From Rhodocollybia butyracea (Eukaryota > Basidiomycota > Agaricomycetes > Agaricales > Omphalotaceae), in NCBI GenBank assembly GCA_015501585.1, contig JADNRY010000001.1, forward strand, positions 1,426,001-1,490,000: a stretch of DNA of 64,000 nucleotides. The letters run 5' to 3'. A program made the translations under genes and the position numbers. Positions within the stretch are counted from its first letter, which is position 1; every line of letters starts with the position of its first letter. The notes below the pieces were generated by a model. It was not told the origin of the DNA, did not search any database, and saw only the letters and a list, made by a program, of their open reading frames with translations. Below are positions 1 to 10,870 of this stretch, one piece after another.

Positions 1-484
1 CTTTCGTAAAGAAAATCGACCAAACGGCTCGATATTTTTTCGAGTTACATCAACGTTTAACTCGACTGCCATTCCTCAGCCCCGCGTACCGGCTAAAGCC
101 CGCGAAACATGCTATCCTAGTACTGGATTGTAATCGACTTGTCATGTTTTTTTCTCGAGCTCTCATCTGAAGTTTCTAAAGTCTCAGCGCCGGATCTCCG
201 CTCTCGTTAACATCGTTATGGCTTCTTCACAAGGTACACCAGAGTTTGTCCTTTCTTTCGCAAAGACCGTAACTCGCCCGACGCCTCCGAACCATGGTCC
301 ATAATCGAGCTACCAACGCATCTATTTTTCTGCGGTCACATGAAAAAGACAATCACTATCATAATCTATGTAGTCGGCAACTGGTATACCGGTATTCCCC
401 TGACATGATGAACTTCCAGATTACACGTCGAAAAAACATCCCAGAAGAATCCCCTCTTGTCAACAACGTAGTCGCACAACTGGA
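1..484. other. Left flank and promoter of reductase copy 1
   Basis: No gene is supported here. From about 373 to the reductase start codon the sequence recurs, diverged, just upstream of the two other reductase copies (about 2524-2611 and 4848-4937). It shares the run GGCAACTGG.ATACCGGTAT and a following CGTCGAAAAACAT block. The tandem duplication therefore copied the promoter as well as the coding region. Confidence 0.6.
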
Positions 485-1878
485 ATGGTCAAACAAATCG
501 TCCTCGCGAAAACGCCGACAGGTTTACCTGTCCCCGAGCTAGGTAAACCTGATTCGACGTTCGAGTTGAAACAGGTCGAGGTACCAGAGCTGAAAGAGAA
601 TCAAGTCCTGGTAAGTCGCATTTTGATTCTTTTGAAAGCCTTATCTTACTGATTCTCTTGCGTTCTTGTGTTCAGATTCAAACTCTCTACCTCAGTAACG
701 ACCCCGCCCAACGCGGCCGGATTTCCTCAAACATCGATCCCGACCGCCATTATGCCGCACCTACCCTTCCCGGCGAAGTTATGGTCGCACTCGGTATCGG
801 CAGGGTTCTCAAATCCACATCGGCGTCTATAAAAGAAGGGACGCTGGTACAAGCCGCTGTTGGATGGACAGAACAGCGTGTTATGGATGCTAAGGATGTA
901 CACCCGATTCCTGGGTTACCGGGTGTTAGTCCGAGTGTTTTCCTTGGTGCGCTAGGTGGAACAGGTATGTATGAGGTTCAAACGTCCATCCACAGAGCTT
1001 GGTATGGACTGATCTACCGTGTTTGATAGGCTTTACGGCGTATTTTGGCCTGAAAGATGTGTGCAAGCTTGAGGAAGGCCAGCAGATTATTATATCTGCT
1101 GCAGCGGGGTATGTCTCATACATAACAGCTTCTCAGCCTTCACTCTCTGACTTTTTGTACTTACAGCGCGACTGGGAACGTCGCCGTGCAGCTTGCAAAG
1201 AACGTCTTTAAAGCTAGCAAGGTCATCGCCATCGCCGGCTCTGATGAAAAATGTGAATGGCTGAAGAAGATCGGAGCGGACGTTGCATTGTGCGTCACGG
1301 TAGCATCCATACGCACCGTATTCAGGCTCTTACTCATTTCATCATTTCATTCTGTCTATTCCTATTACTATTAGGAACTATAAATCCCCCTCATTCCACA
1401 GCGCCCTCGCAGCAGCCGCCAAACCCTCATTCGTGGACTGTTATTTCGACAACGTCGGCGGGGACATCCTCGATACGTGCCTTGCGCTGATCAAAAAAAA
1501 ACGGGCGCGTCGCTGCGTGTGGTGCCATAAGTACCTATAATGGCGGGAATTTGGTCCTCAAGAATTGGAGTCAGATTATCCTTTGTCGGATCGTTGTTGA
1601 AGGTGGGTGAACACCTGCTTCCCTTACCCTTATTATATAGCATCTCACTGTTGAACTTTTATCTTATCTACCACAGGCTTCGTTGTCCTCGACTACTACC
1701 ACCGCCGAGATGAAGCGATCAATATTTATCCACTGCAGTGAAGGAGGGGAAACTTGTGATCTCTGAGGCTGAGACGCTTGTTCGGTGTCCGGAGTTTGAG
1801 AAGGTGCCTGAGATATGGATGCGGCTTTTTAGTGGGAGAATACTGGCAAGCTAGATTACACAAGTCGGGGATCTCTAA
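485..1878 (+). pseudogene. MDR-family NADP-dependent enone reductase, decayed copy 1
   Basis: First of three tandem copies of a medium-chain reductase of the leukotriene B4 12-hydroxydehydrogenase / prostaglandin reductase / zinc-independent oxidoreductase group. Such enzymes reduce alpha,beta-unsaturated carbonyls with NADPH in the cytosol. The start MVKQIVLAKTPTG and the exon structure match copy 3: exons about 485-610, 676-964, 1030-1108, 1167 onward. The nucleotide-binding stretch (SAAAGATGNVAVQ) is readable across the third intron. The gene then breaks. An A9 run at 1493-1501 where copy 3 implies eight A residues shifts the frame. A base is lost near 1725-1732 in the VNVLSTAV block, and more bases are missing near 1838-1852. 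With at least three shifts this copy is very probably dead, although the first shift is homopolymeric. Confidence 0.8.
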
Positions 1879-2523
1879 GTATGTAGAGTTGCCTGTAGGC
1901 GTTGAGTAAATTAGTTAGTAGATGCATGTATGCATAGGACTTAGTCCTACCAAGTCTAGGATCAAAGAGGATCAGTTTGAGCGATGCCTATTTGGGCGCT
2001 TGTTCGACTTGGCTCTCCCTTTCTTCATCAATCGTACCACACACTTCGTACGTTGCCTTCACTGACGGTAACCGTCTTATTATTGCTCCTGCTCCTAGTG
2101 GTGTTCCTCAAATCGAGGTCAAGCTCATCAGTGACACCAGGACACGACCACCAGTAAATACAGCCAAATCACCATCATTAATGACTTTCCAAGGAGGAGA
2201 TCGAGCGCATGGTGTCTGAGGACGCGGCTGCGCGGATGCTCCCATCAATGCCAAGAACGATCTACCGTCGTACGCATACAACCTTCAGATCTTATTGAGC
2301 AAGCTCCAGTCCACTGTTGACAACCCCTTCGAGTGACTCGATCAATCACGGGAGGCCTCCAAGGAGCTCGGAACGTTTTCCAACCAGATAATGCAGAGAT
2401 TATACAGTCCTGGAGGCACTTCTCCTAATGCCTCCCCCCCTTCTGCGGTCAAGGTTCGAGGGCCTCATGTGACCCCGTCGTGAAAAGACATTGTAATACT
2501 CTCACATTATCTTCCTCATTCTA
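1879..2523. other. Spacer between reductase copies 1 and 2
   Basis: The first 60 bases resemble the 3' flank of copy 2 (GTTGAGTA.ATT.ATTAGTAGATGCAT), so they belong to the duplicated unit. From about 1960 to 2500 the sequence is unlike the spacer behind copy 2 or copy 3. It has short open stretches but no recognisable protein and no convincing splice structure. Confidence 0.4.
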
Positions 2524-2611
2524 GTCGGCAACTGGTATACCGGTATTTCCCTGACATGTCGAAAAACATCCTAGAATCCACCCTTGTCAACGACATACTC
2601 GCACAACTGGA

Positions 2612-3952
2612 ATGGTCAAACAAATTGCACTCGCAAAGACGCCTATAGGTTTACCTATCCCCGAGCTAGGTAAACCTGATTCAACGTTCGAATTGAAAGA
2701 GGTCGAGTTACCAGAGCTGCAAGAGAAATCAAGTCTTGGTAAGTCGAATTTTATACAAAAGGCCGATCTTACTGATTTGTCCTTGTGTTGTAGATACAGA
2801 CTCTTTACATCAGTAATGATCCTGGCCAGCGCAGCTGGATGGACCCAGACGTCGATCCCGAGTATCATCACGTCTCACCTACCCTTTCGGGCGAAGTTAT
2901 GCCCTCACTTGGTATTGGCAGGGTTCTCAAGTCCACATCGCCATCCATCAAAGAAGGAATGCTAGTACACGCTATTATTGGATGGACAGAACAGCGTGTT
3001 ATGGATGCTAAAGATGTCCGCCCGATTCCTAGTTTACCAGGAATCAGCCCGAGTGTTTTCCTTGGTGCGCTAGGTGGAACAGGTACGATGCGTGACAGTT
3101 CACCAGCAGAGCATCATGATGTGTACTAATCTACCACGTTGATAGGCTTGACCGCGTATTTTGGTCTGAAAGATGTGTGCAAGCTTGAGGAAGGTCAGCA
3201 GATTATTATATCTGCAGCGGCGGGGTATGTCTTATAGATAGTGACTATTGGCATTCATTCACTCTGACTTTTTAATACTTACAGTGCGACTGGGAACATC
3301 GCCGTGCAGCTTGCGAAGAATGTCTTCAAAGCTAGCAAGGTCATTGCCATTGCGGGCTCTGACGAAAAGTGTGAATGGCTGAAGAAGATCGGAGCCGATG
3401 TTGCATTGTAAGTAGCGTACATGCGCACATTCGGGCACTTACTCTGTATTTAGGAACTATAAATCTCCCTCATTCCATAGCGCCCTCATACCAGCTGCCA
3501 GACCCTCATTCGTGGACTGTTATTTTGATGGCGTCGGCGGGGATATCCTCGATACTTGCCTTACGTTGGTCAAGAAACATGGACGCGTCGCTGCATGTGG
3601 TGCGATAAGTATCTACAACGGTGACAGTTCAGCCCTCAAGAACTGGGCTCTCGTTTTCTTTCGTCGAATCACTATTGAAGGTGAACCCCACTCTTTACCC
3701 TTGTATAATCTCGACTTTAAACTTTTGTCTTCTTTGTCTTCTACCACAGGCTTTATCGTGGTTGACTACTACCACCGTCGAGATGAAGCGGTCAATGTTC
3801 TATCCACTGCTGTAAAGGAGGGGAAACTTGTGATTTCTGAGGCTGAGACTCTCGTTCGGTGCCCAGAGCTTGAGAAAGTACCTGAAATATGGATGCGGCT
3901 TTTTAGTGGGAAGAATACTGGGAAGCTGATCACACAAGTCGGGGATCTCTAG
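2612..3952 (+). CDS. MDR-family NADP-dependent enone reductase, copy 2 (one-base frameshift in exon 1)
   Basis: Same family and gene structure as the intact copy 3. Exons are 2612-2738, 2794-3082, 3146-3224, 3285-3407, 3454-3680 and 3750-3952. Every intron phase agrees with copy 3 except at the end of exon 1, which is 127 nt instead of 126. GAGAAATC at about 2724-2730 has one A more than the GAGAATC of copies 1 and 3. The summed exons are therefore 1048 nt, one over a multiple of three. Everything downstream reads well: SAAAGATGNIAVQ nucleotide-binding region, the NYKSPSF segment, VDCYFDGVGGDILD, and GFIVVDYYHRRDEA near the C-terminus. This is either a very recent null allele or a consensus error in a short A run. 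The coding bias of the remainder favours a gene that was functional until recently. Confidence 0.75.
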
Positions 3953-4002
3953 AGTTGCTTGCAGGTGTTGAGTAGATTCATTAGTAGATGCATATATCCG
4001 TG

Positions 4003-4080
4003 TATCAAAAGCAATCACAGTGGATGAGATTAAGGAGAGGCCCATCTCCTTAACCTCATCCACTGTGATTGCCTTTGATA
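4003..4080. repeat. Near-perfect 36-bp inverted repeat (hairpin) behind reductase copy 2
   Basis: Left arm 4003-4038 and right arm 4045-4080 are reverse complements over 36 bp with two mismatches and a 6-nt loop (GGCCCA). Both mismatches are A facing C on the plus strand, so a minus-strand transcript would have G.U wobbles there and pair along its whole length. The hairpin starts 50 bases after the stop codon of copy 2 and is absent behind copies 1 and 3. It could be a foldback element, a small-RNA precursor or a replication-generated palindrome. No target-site duplication is visible. Confidence 0.85.
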
Positions 4081-4289
4081 GATAAGACCCGGCAGATTTT
4101 ATGAAGAGACAAAGACGCAGCCCGAAGAAAAACAGTCAGATCTTTGGGGGACAGAGAACTTACCTTTGCACTGGTAGAACTGAAAAGGAAGAGGCATAAG
4201 AAGTAGTATCGAGAGCATATACTATTTACTATGATCAAGCAGGGGTGTGATTTTTTGAGGACATCTGGTAAATGTGATCATCCACGCGC

Positions 4290-4396
4290 TTAGCGCTTTC
4301 TTACTTACTAGCGACGATGGCAACGCGTTAACATTAACGAACTGAGTCGAGTCGAAAACATGCCCTCTCGTCCTTGGCTTCCTCAGTTGATCGCTC
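4290..4396 (+). pseudogene. Relic of the 5' end of the HECT_2-fusion gene
   Basis: GCGACGATGGCAAC followed by a diverged CGAGTCGAAAACATGCC..CTCGTCCTTGGC block aligns with the start codon and first ~75 coding bases of the gene at 7195 (ACGACGATGGCAACATTGACG... CTTCTCGTCGTTGGCTTCC). About ten bases are inserted after GGCAAC and several indels follow. It is noncoding now. It marks the right end of the tandem duplication that produced reductase copies 2 and 3. Confidence 0.65.
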
Positions 4397-4847
4397 TCGC
4401 TAATCCTGGATTCTAGTTCTCGCAAGTGCCAAGTCACCGAATCATTCACTTTGGTACATCCGTAACTGGTTGGAGACGCTTCACTGTATTTCAATACTAG
4501 CTCAGCGGCATACCACTTCTATCATATCTATCCTCTTACACTTCTCGCTCTATGTAGATAGCGAGTCTGGTTTTCTTACTCTCTGCAATTGCAACCAAAC
4601 CGAGCACTAGAACTACTACTTGTGCTGTAGTAGTTTCTCGCCCCCGCCGCTTTCCACCAAGCTCTACATAATCTGAAGCTCAGCATTCAGCCCTCGTTAT
4701 TGCATCGACGCGGATTTTTCAAATGACCACCAAGGTATATTCCAGTTATTCCTTTCTCTCGATCCTCAGCGGTCGAGTAATTGCCTCAGACTTCGAGACC
4801 CTCATTACGTCATGAAAAGATCACTATCACATTTTCTTCTTCATTCT
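4397..4847. other. Spacer before reductase copy 3
   Basis: I see no gene. The stretch is pyrimidine-rich with some imperfect TAGTAGT repeats around 4610-4640, and runs into the duplicated promoter block at about 4848. Confidence 0.4.
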
Positions 4848-4937
4848 ACGGCAACTGGGATACCGGTATTCCCTTGACGCCAGATTACGCGTCGAAAAAC
4901 ATTTTAGAATTTACTTTTTGTCACCCCCACTCGCACA

Positions 4938-6246
4938 ATGGTCAAACAAATCATCCTCGCAAGTACGCCGACAGGCTTACCTGTCCCAGAGCTAGGTAAA
5001 CCTGATTCAACGTTTGAATTGAAACAGGTCGAACTGCCAGAGCTGAAAGAGAATCAAGTCCTGGTAAGTCGGATTTTGAAAGGCTGATCTTATTACTGAT
5101 TGTCTTTTGTTTAGATTCAGACTCTTTACATCAGTAATGATCCTGCTCAACGCGGCTGGATCGCCTCAGATGTCAATCCCGACCGTCACTACGTCTCGCC
5201 TACTCAGCCAGGCCAAATTATGCCCGCAAGTGGTATTGGCAGGGTTCTCAAATCCACATCGCCATCCATTAAAGAAGGATCGCTAGTACAAACTTCCACT
5301 GGATGGACAGAACAGCGTGTTGTGGACGCTAAAAGCGTTCACCCGATTCCTAATTTACCGGGTTTCAAACCAAGTGTTTTCCTCGGTGCGCTGGGTGTAC
5401 CAGGTACGATGGTTTGTAGGCAGAGCATGATATTTACTGATCTACCATGTTGATAGGCTTGACCGCGTATTTTGGCTTGAAAGATGTATGCAAACTTGAG
5501 GAAGGCCAGAAGGTCATTATATCTGCCGCGGCGGGGTATGTCTCGTAGATAGCAACTCTCAGCCTTCACTCTTTGACTTATTCTACAGTGCGACTGGGAA
5601 CGTCGCCGTGCAGCTCGCAAAGAATGTCTTCAAGGCTAGCAAAGTCATTGCCATCGCCGGCTCTGACGAAAAGTGCGAATGGCTGAAGAAGATCGGAGCA
5701 GATGTTGCATTGTGAGTAGTATACAGCGCACATTCGGGCTCTTACTCAGATTATTAGGAACTATAAATCTTCCTCCTTTCATAGCGATCTCGCAGCGGCT
5801 GCCGGGCCGTCATTCGTGGACTGTTATTTCGATAACGTCGGCGGGGATATCCTCGATACCTGCCTTACGTTGATCAAGAAAAACGGACGCGTCGCTGCGT
5901 GTGGTGCGATAAGTACCTATAATGGTGACAGTTTGGTCCTCAAGAACTGGGCTGAAATTATCCTTTGTCGAATCATTATTGAAGGTGAACCCGCTTGCAT
6001 TCCAGTTGTATTATTTCGCCTTTGAACTTTATCCTCTGCACAGGCTTTATTGTCCTCGACTACTACCACCGCCGAGATGAAGCGATCAATGTTCTAACCA
6101 CTGCTGTGAAGGAAGGGAAGCTCGTGATTTCTGAGGCTGAGACTCTCGTTCCGTGTCCGGAATTTGGGAAAATACCTGAAATATGGATGCGGCTTTTCAG
6201 TGGGAAGAATACTGGAAAGCTGGTTACACAAGTTGCCGATCTCTAG
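4938..6246 (+). CDS. MDR-family NADP-dependent enone reductase, intact copy 3
   Basis: Predicted cytosolic NADPH-dependent reductase of the prostaglandin reductase / LTB4 12-hydroxydehydrogenase (zinc-independent MDR) group, which reduces double bonds of enals and enones. Six exons (4938-5063, 5115-5403, 5457-5535, 5589-5711, 5758-5984, 6044-6246) sum to 1047 nt, giving 348 residues, the usual length for the family. Motifs: N-terminal MVKQIILASTPTG, substrate-domain block QTLYISNDPAQRG, GWTEQRVVDA, Rossmann loop SAAAGATGNVAVQ, the AGSDEKCEWL region that precedes the coenzyme phosphate-binding site, and FDNVGGDILD. The structural-zinc cysteine cluster of true alcohol dehydrogenases is absent, as expected. 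All introns are GT-AG and under 65 bp. It is the only one of the three copies that reads through without a break. Confidence 0.9.
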
Positions 6247-7194
6247 AGTAACCAGGGCCAAGGAGGGTGTGATTCACTCGTGAATTCATTCGATGCAAGC
6301 CAAGGAAGTAAAGAAACCGGTGCGAAGCGAGAAGTGAGCCCGAAGAGTGAATCTGGCGCAGACTGTGAGAGAAGTTTTCCAGCTGAAAGATTTATCAAGC
6401 AAGAAGGGTGATATGGGGGATTGGGGAACTACTATCTGTGTTGGGGTGGAAAGCCCTGACGCGGCTGGTAACGGAAAAGCATAAGAACTTGTAAATATCG
6501 GAGCCTGCCATCTATTATGATCACCGCCAGGAAGGGCAGTGTCCGCTTTGAAGACATACAGTGATACAATGTCTGGTGCAGGTGGTGTCGGCGTCAGGTT
6601 CGCAGATTCCTAGTCAAGCCTCTCAATTGAGGCGTCCGTGACAACTTGCCGTCTACGAACCAAAATCTAGTAAGAGATGCAGGCCTCTTGAAGTTGACAT
6701 CCGGGATAAAGTGGCGTATTATACCATTAAAACACAGTAGTAGGGGTACATATTACACTCGGTTGAAGGTTCCACCCTACTGCCCCTACAGCAGGGTCTT
6801 GGCACGAGGATTCGGAAGCACGAGGGAACAGCTGGTCTCTAAAAGAAGCAGGTTTCCGGGAAATGGACCTTGTACTTGAGCAAATTTGGGAACTCTCTTC
6901 TAGGGCTAGCAGAGATATTTAAGGCTGCGGAGTACTTCTATGATTTGCCTATAAAATTAGCCAGTCGCGCCACAACTCGCTACAAGTACGAGCGGAAAGT
7001 AACTACCATTTAGATTGTACATAATGTAACATAGGTATGTACTTCTTTGCAGTGGCCAGCCTTACAACTATTCATCCATCTCCTGATCGCAGTTTCAGGT
7101 GGAGATACGCCAAGGAACCAAGGAAGAGGTGTATATGAAGTTGATGGATACGTAGCGCGCTAATATTAGCGCTTACCAGATACCCTCAACGACG
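6247..7194. other. Spacer and promoter of the HECT_2-fusion gene
   Basis: No gene is supported. The part from about 6480 to 6545 and the last ~60 bases before the ATG have diverged counterparts at about 4190-4240 and 4285-4320 in duplication unit 2. A palindromic GCGCTAATATTAGCGC lies at about 7157-7172, roughly 25 bases upstream of the start codon. Confidence 0.45.
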
Positions 7195-10100
7195 ATGGCA
7201 ACATTGACGAAAGTCAAGTCTAAAACAGAGGCCTTCTCGTCGTTGGCTTCCTCAATTCCTAAACCTTTCCCAAAAGAATTCCTGTCCGTCGACCATTTTT
7301 CTCAAAGGGAACAAATTCAGCCTCAGGAGTCGGAAGCTGGTCCCTCAAATATTTCGGAGCCCACGGAAACAGAAGAAAATGGTTCATTAGTGAGTCTCAA
7401 ATTCTAGTATCTTATTTTTTCTCTCAGACATCTCTGCAGCACGAATTAATGCCCTCTATCGTTCACGTTGAACGAGCCTGTATAATGGCTCTGAACAATC
7501 TGCTTTCTCTCCCTGGTGGCTGGAAAACAATTGTACCGGATCGTCGCCATTCCATGCCAACTACACCACAGGCTACAGCTTCGCAAAATGTAGAAGAATC
7601 ATCGTCTTCCGCACTGCATACGCTCGTTTCCAACCTCCGTACTCGAGGCACTGAAGAAATGATCCAAGCCTCATCTTCTGAAGCTGATGTTGATCTTATT
7701 CAGGAGCTTCGCATACGTGTAGATGAGATATCACCCTCTCTAGATACCTCAGATGCTGAGCTCGTTGGCACACTTATCTCACTCATTTCGCATTTAAATC
7801 GCCTCTCGGTCATCGTAAACCCCTCTTCTCCCACCCAGATCATCTCCCCATCCTTGTCTTCATGGAATATCATCGATGCTCCTTACTCTCCCAACCCTTT
7901 CGACACGCTCAAACGCCAGCTAAGTGATTTCAGGGTCGAACGGTTAACAACTCCGTTGGATGTCGTTCCTCGTGGATCAAAGCCTGTTTTAGCTGTAGAA
8001 GCTGCTCTTCTTTGGTCAAAAATCGACCAAGAGCTTGATCAGGTTGTTTCGATGTGTAAAGAACGGACAGAATACTTCTCTTATGATCCTCCAGAATATG
8101 AGTACGACACGTTACCCGTTTATGATCATGAAAGACGGTCGTCCATCGATAGTTTCGATCAAAAGTCACGCAATCCACATCCTCACTCACCAATTGTTGC
8201 CGGTGGACAATCGTCTGAGAAGAGGAAACTTGATTTGGAGGCCGTGACGATGGCAATTGATAGATTATACCTCGTCGCGCCGCAACTGCATAATCAGCGC
8301 GTCGAACTCAAGTCAACCAAGGTTGCACAAATGGAGAAAGCCAGGAAGCAGGGCTCCCAGGCATCTACACCTCCATCACGCTCATCCGGGAAGCAGAAGG
8401 AGCGTGATCGAGATCACCGAGATATAAAGGATTTAGAGAATATGTTGGAGCTTATCAACAAGGCATCTGAGAGAACGATGAAAGACCAGTCCGTCATCTT
8501 GGATGGTGGGATGAAAACAAGATTCGAGAGAGCGCGTCAGCGCGACATGGCCAAAGTAACGCTTATAATTTTCGTGTTTCCCATTTACTTACGCTTCTAT
8601 TTTAGCGGGCAGCCTTTGTCGACCAACTTGCAGAGCACTCCAACGCCGGGCGATTACATGACCAAGACGCACTTTTACAGAAGAAGGCGAAGGATCCTGA
8701 AGCGATGCTTTCATTGCCTGAATTCATTCGAGAATCAATCCCGTCTGATTCTATGAAGATCCAGAACCCCCAAGCCCTGCTCACTCTCCCAGAGTTCATC
8801 AAGGAAGTTCCTCCACCACGTATAATGTCGACACGTTCCTCTAGCTCAACGGCAACTACCCTATCGTCTCCGTCAAGTGCTTTGGCTCGGCTCAGGTCTG
8901 CAACCAAGAGTAGGGATAGGAGCATGTCTGCTCCACCTCTAGCTTGGTTGAAAAGTTCGTCTTCAAAGACGAGTCTCCGCGAATCTCAGCTAAAAGAAGA
9001 CGCGTCGTCGAAACGTAAATATATCAATCATTTCGTCATTTCATATAATCTTACCTTCTTGCTAGTTTCGTTCGAGGTCAATTATGTCGCTGAATTCCAC
9101 GAGAATCTACAGCACATCTTGGTGTTCTTCACTGTCACTGGAGCTCAACCAGGAGTTGACCTTGAAGCCAAAGTTGTGCCGTCATTTCCAAATAATCAGG
9201 CTGACGATGGTGACCGCCTCATCATCAAGAGCGGATCTCACTCCTCGCTTCCCCTTATTCTACCTGCTCGTGTAACACCGGGAAAGCAGGAAATTAAAGT
9301 CCAGAGTGGTCACTTTGAGATCAAGCTGTCGACATTGTCCACTTCACCCTCGCCGTCAGAATCCGGGCCTCTTCTTGATGCCACACAACTATCCAACGCG
9401 AAACCGACGAGTTTTATCTGCTCTTCTTGCTCGTTACAGCTTATCCAATCGTCGCAGATGCGTTACCGTGATCTACCGTCGGAGCATTGGGAGGAACTCG
9501 TCGACGCATGGATGTGCCATTCATCTCAATCTTTGAACGAGAACGTACTGCGGAATGGGCGTAATGGATTCTGGCCAGGGTCAGATGAAGCATTAGTTGG
9601 TGGCAGCTATATCCTCTTTGAGGATTCTGCCTTGACCAAAGACAACCTACATCCGGTATCGTCAAAGGTGAGTTGCATATTTTTATCATGTTCATGACGG
9701 ACGATCAAGAAGACCGACGTTGGCAAATCTTACCAACGGCCAAGAGTTCTGAGCTTTGAGCCGTTCCTCTGTGCTCAGGTTTATTGTCAGGCTCTGGCTT
9801 TATCGGTTGATACAAAGCGTCCAAGATTAAGTGCGATCCGTCGTTTTTTTGCTCATTAAAACAACTCTCGTGTTATGAGGCTCACGTCTCGGGAGCTACT
9901 TTTGAGAATACATTTTTTTCAAAAACCTTCATCTTTCTTTCTTTTCACTATAAAACTAACTAATAACTGTTTTTTTCCATAGAAATCTGGTGATGAGCGC
10001 CGTCTTGTCCGCTGCCTGTGCGGATCTGTATTGGGTCGGTGTCAGGAGCACCCATCTGATTCCAACAAAATGACAGCGTACAAAATCCTCAAATACGCTG

Positions 10101-10706
10101 TTCGCCCTGTCAGCCTCTTCTCAGAGTACTTTTTTTCCCTTCATCGTCTACAATCATGATGCTCACCAAACTGCAGACCTTTCAGGATTCCTTTGTCCGC
10201 CTTCATCGTCGAAGATATGCGTGAATTTGTCCAGGCACACGCCTCTTACCGGTTCATTATTTCTGATGAGGAAGATGAGCGCCCTCGCATTCTTGTGAGT
10301 GTTCTCATCAAGATCATTGCCGTGTTCTCAATCTTTCGATTTAGGTCTGGTTATTCAAACCCAACCTCCAGCTCGCATACACCACCTCGAAGCATTACGC
10401 AATTTCGAAAAGTGGTTCCATGAACGCAGCGAAAGTACTTTACAAGCTCATTGGACCATCTGAAGGAAAGTTGGATCTCCAAACGTAAGTCAACTCGCTA
10501 CGTATCTGTCAAATCTTTGTTGATGTTTCCTTCTCTCATCCAGTATATTGGAAACGTATCCTGGATTTCCTCAAGCGGAATATCTTTTCTATCCAATGGA
10601 CACTTGTCAGAGGCTCGCTATTCTGCTCAAAGAGAGCAATAGAACTTATCCTGAAACTATGCGAACCATGACTGGGTTGGAAGTCGGATGGTTACGGCGG
10701 GCTTAG
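7195..10706 (+). CDS. Long protein with C-terminal HECT_2 (UBE3D-type) E2-binding domain
   Basis: The C-terminal ~400 residues match the HECT-like E2-binding family (human UBE3D), which binds ubiquitin-conjugating enzymes. Signs are CSSCSLQL, DLPSEHWEELVDAWMCH, LVRCLCGSVLGRC, and the C-terminal VWLFKPNLQLAYT and TMTGLEVGWLRRA blocks. Cys and His residues typical of the domain are present. Exons 7195-7389, 7428-8555, 8606-9014, 9066-9667, 9983-10125, 10186-10294, 10345-10484 and 10544-10706 sum to 2889 nt (962 residues), in frame throughout. The first ~550 residues are low in known motifs, Ser-rich and partly helical (RDIKDLENMLELINKASER). One splice at 9015-9065 joins them to the HECT_2 part. 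Intron 4 (9668-9982, 315 bp) is long for this genome. A two-gene reading, with UBE3D starting near 9066, cannot be excluded, but I see no good start codon in frame there. Confidence 0.8.
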
Positions 10707-10870
10707 ACTGGACTGGTCATTCTACCATTGTTTGTATGTATTCTACTGATCTTGTTCTAGGATTAAAGTGTGTACAATTGCTTAATTCTCTTGGTCTCCA
10801 CCTGTGGATGTCCATGATCACTTAATTGTAACACTATACTTATTAATGCAGAGGAATGGCGACTAACTAG

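Larger units (their letters stand above)
2524..4400 (+). repeat. Tandem duplication unit 2 (promoter, reductase, downstream gene 5' end)
   Basis: This block is a diverged counterpart of about 4848-7270. It holds a reductase promoter, a reductase gene, a shared stretch around GGCATAAGAA...TATTTACTATGATCA (counterpart at about 6480-6525), and a decayed copy of the first coding bases of the gene at 7195. Unit 1 (about 373-1930) shares only the promoter, the reductase and a short 3' flank. Confidence 0.65.
4848..7270 (+). repeat. Tandem duplication unit 3 (the apparent source unit)
   Basis: Covers the promoter, intact reductase, spacer and first ~75 coding bases of the next gene. Its right edge falls inside a real exon, whereas the corresponding edge of unit 2 (about 4396) is followed by unrelated DNA. 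This suggests unit 3 is ancestral and unit 2 derived. Confidence 0.55.

Noticed and set aside
294..542. 82-codon plus-strand open frame over the reductase copy 1 promoter
   Set aside because: It overlaps the true start of the reductase in another frame and the upstream part is a duplicated promoter block.
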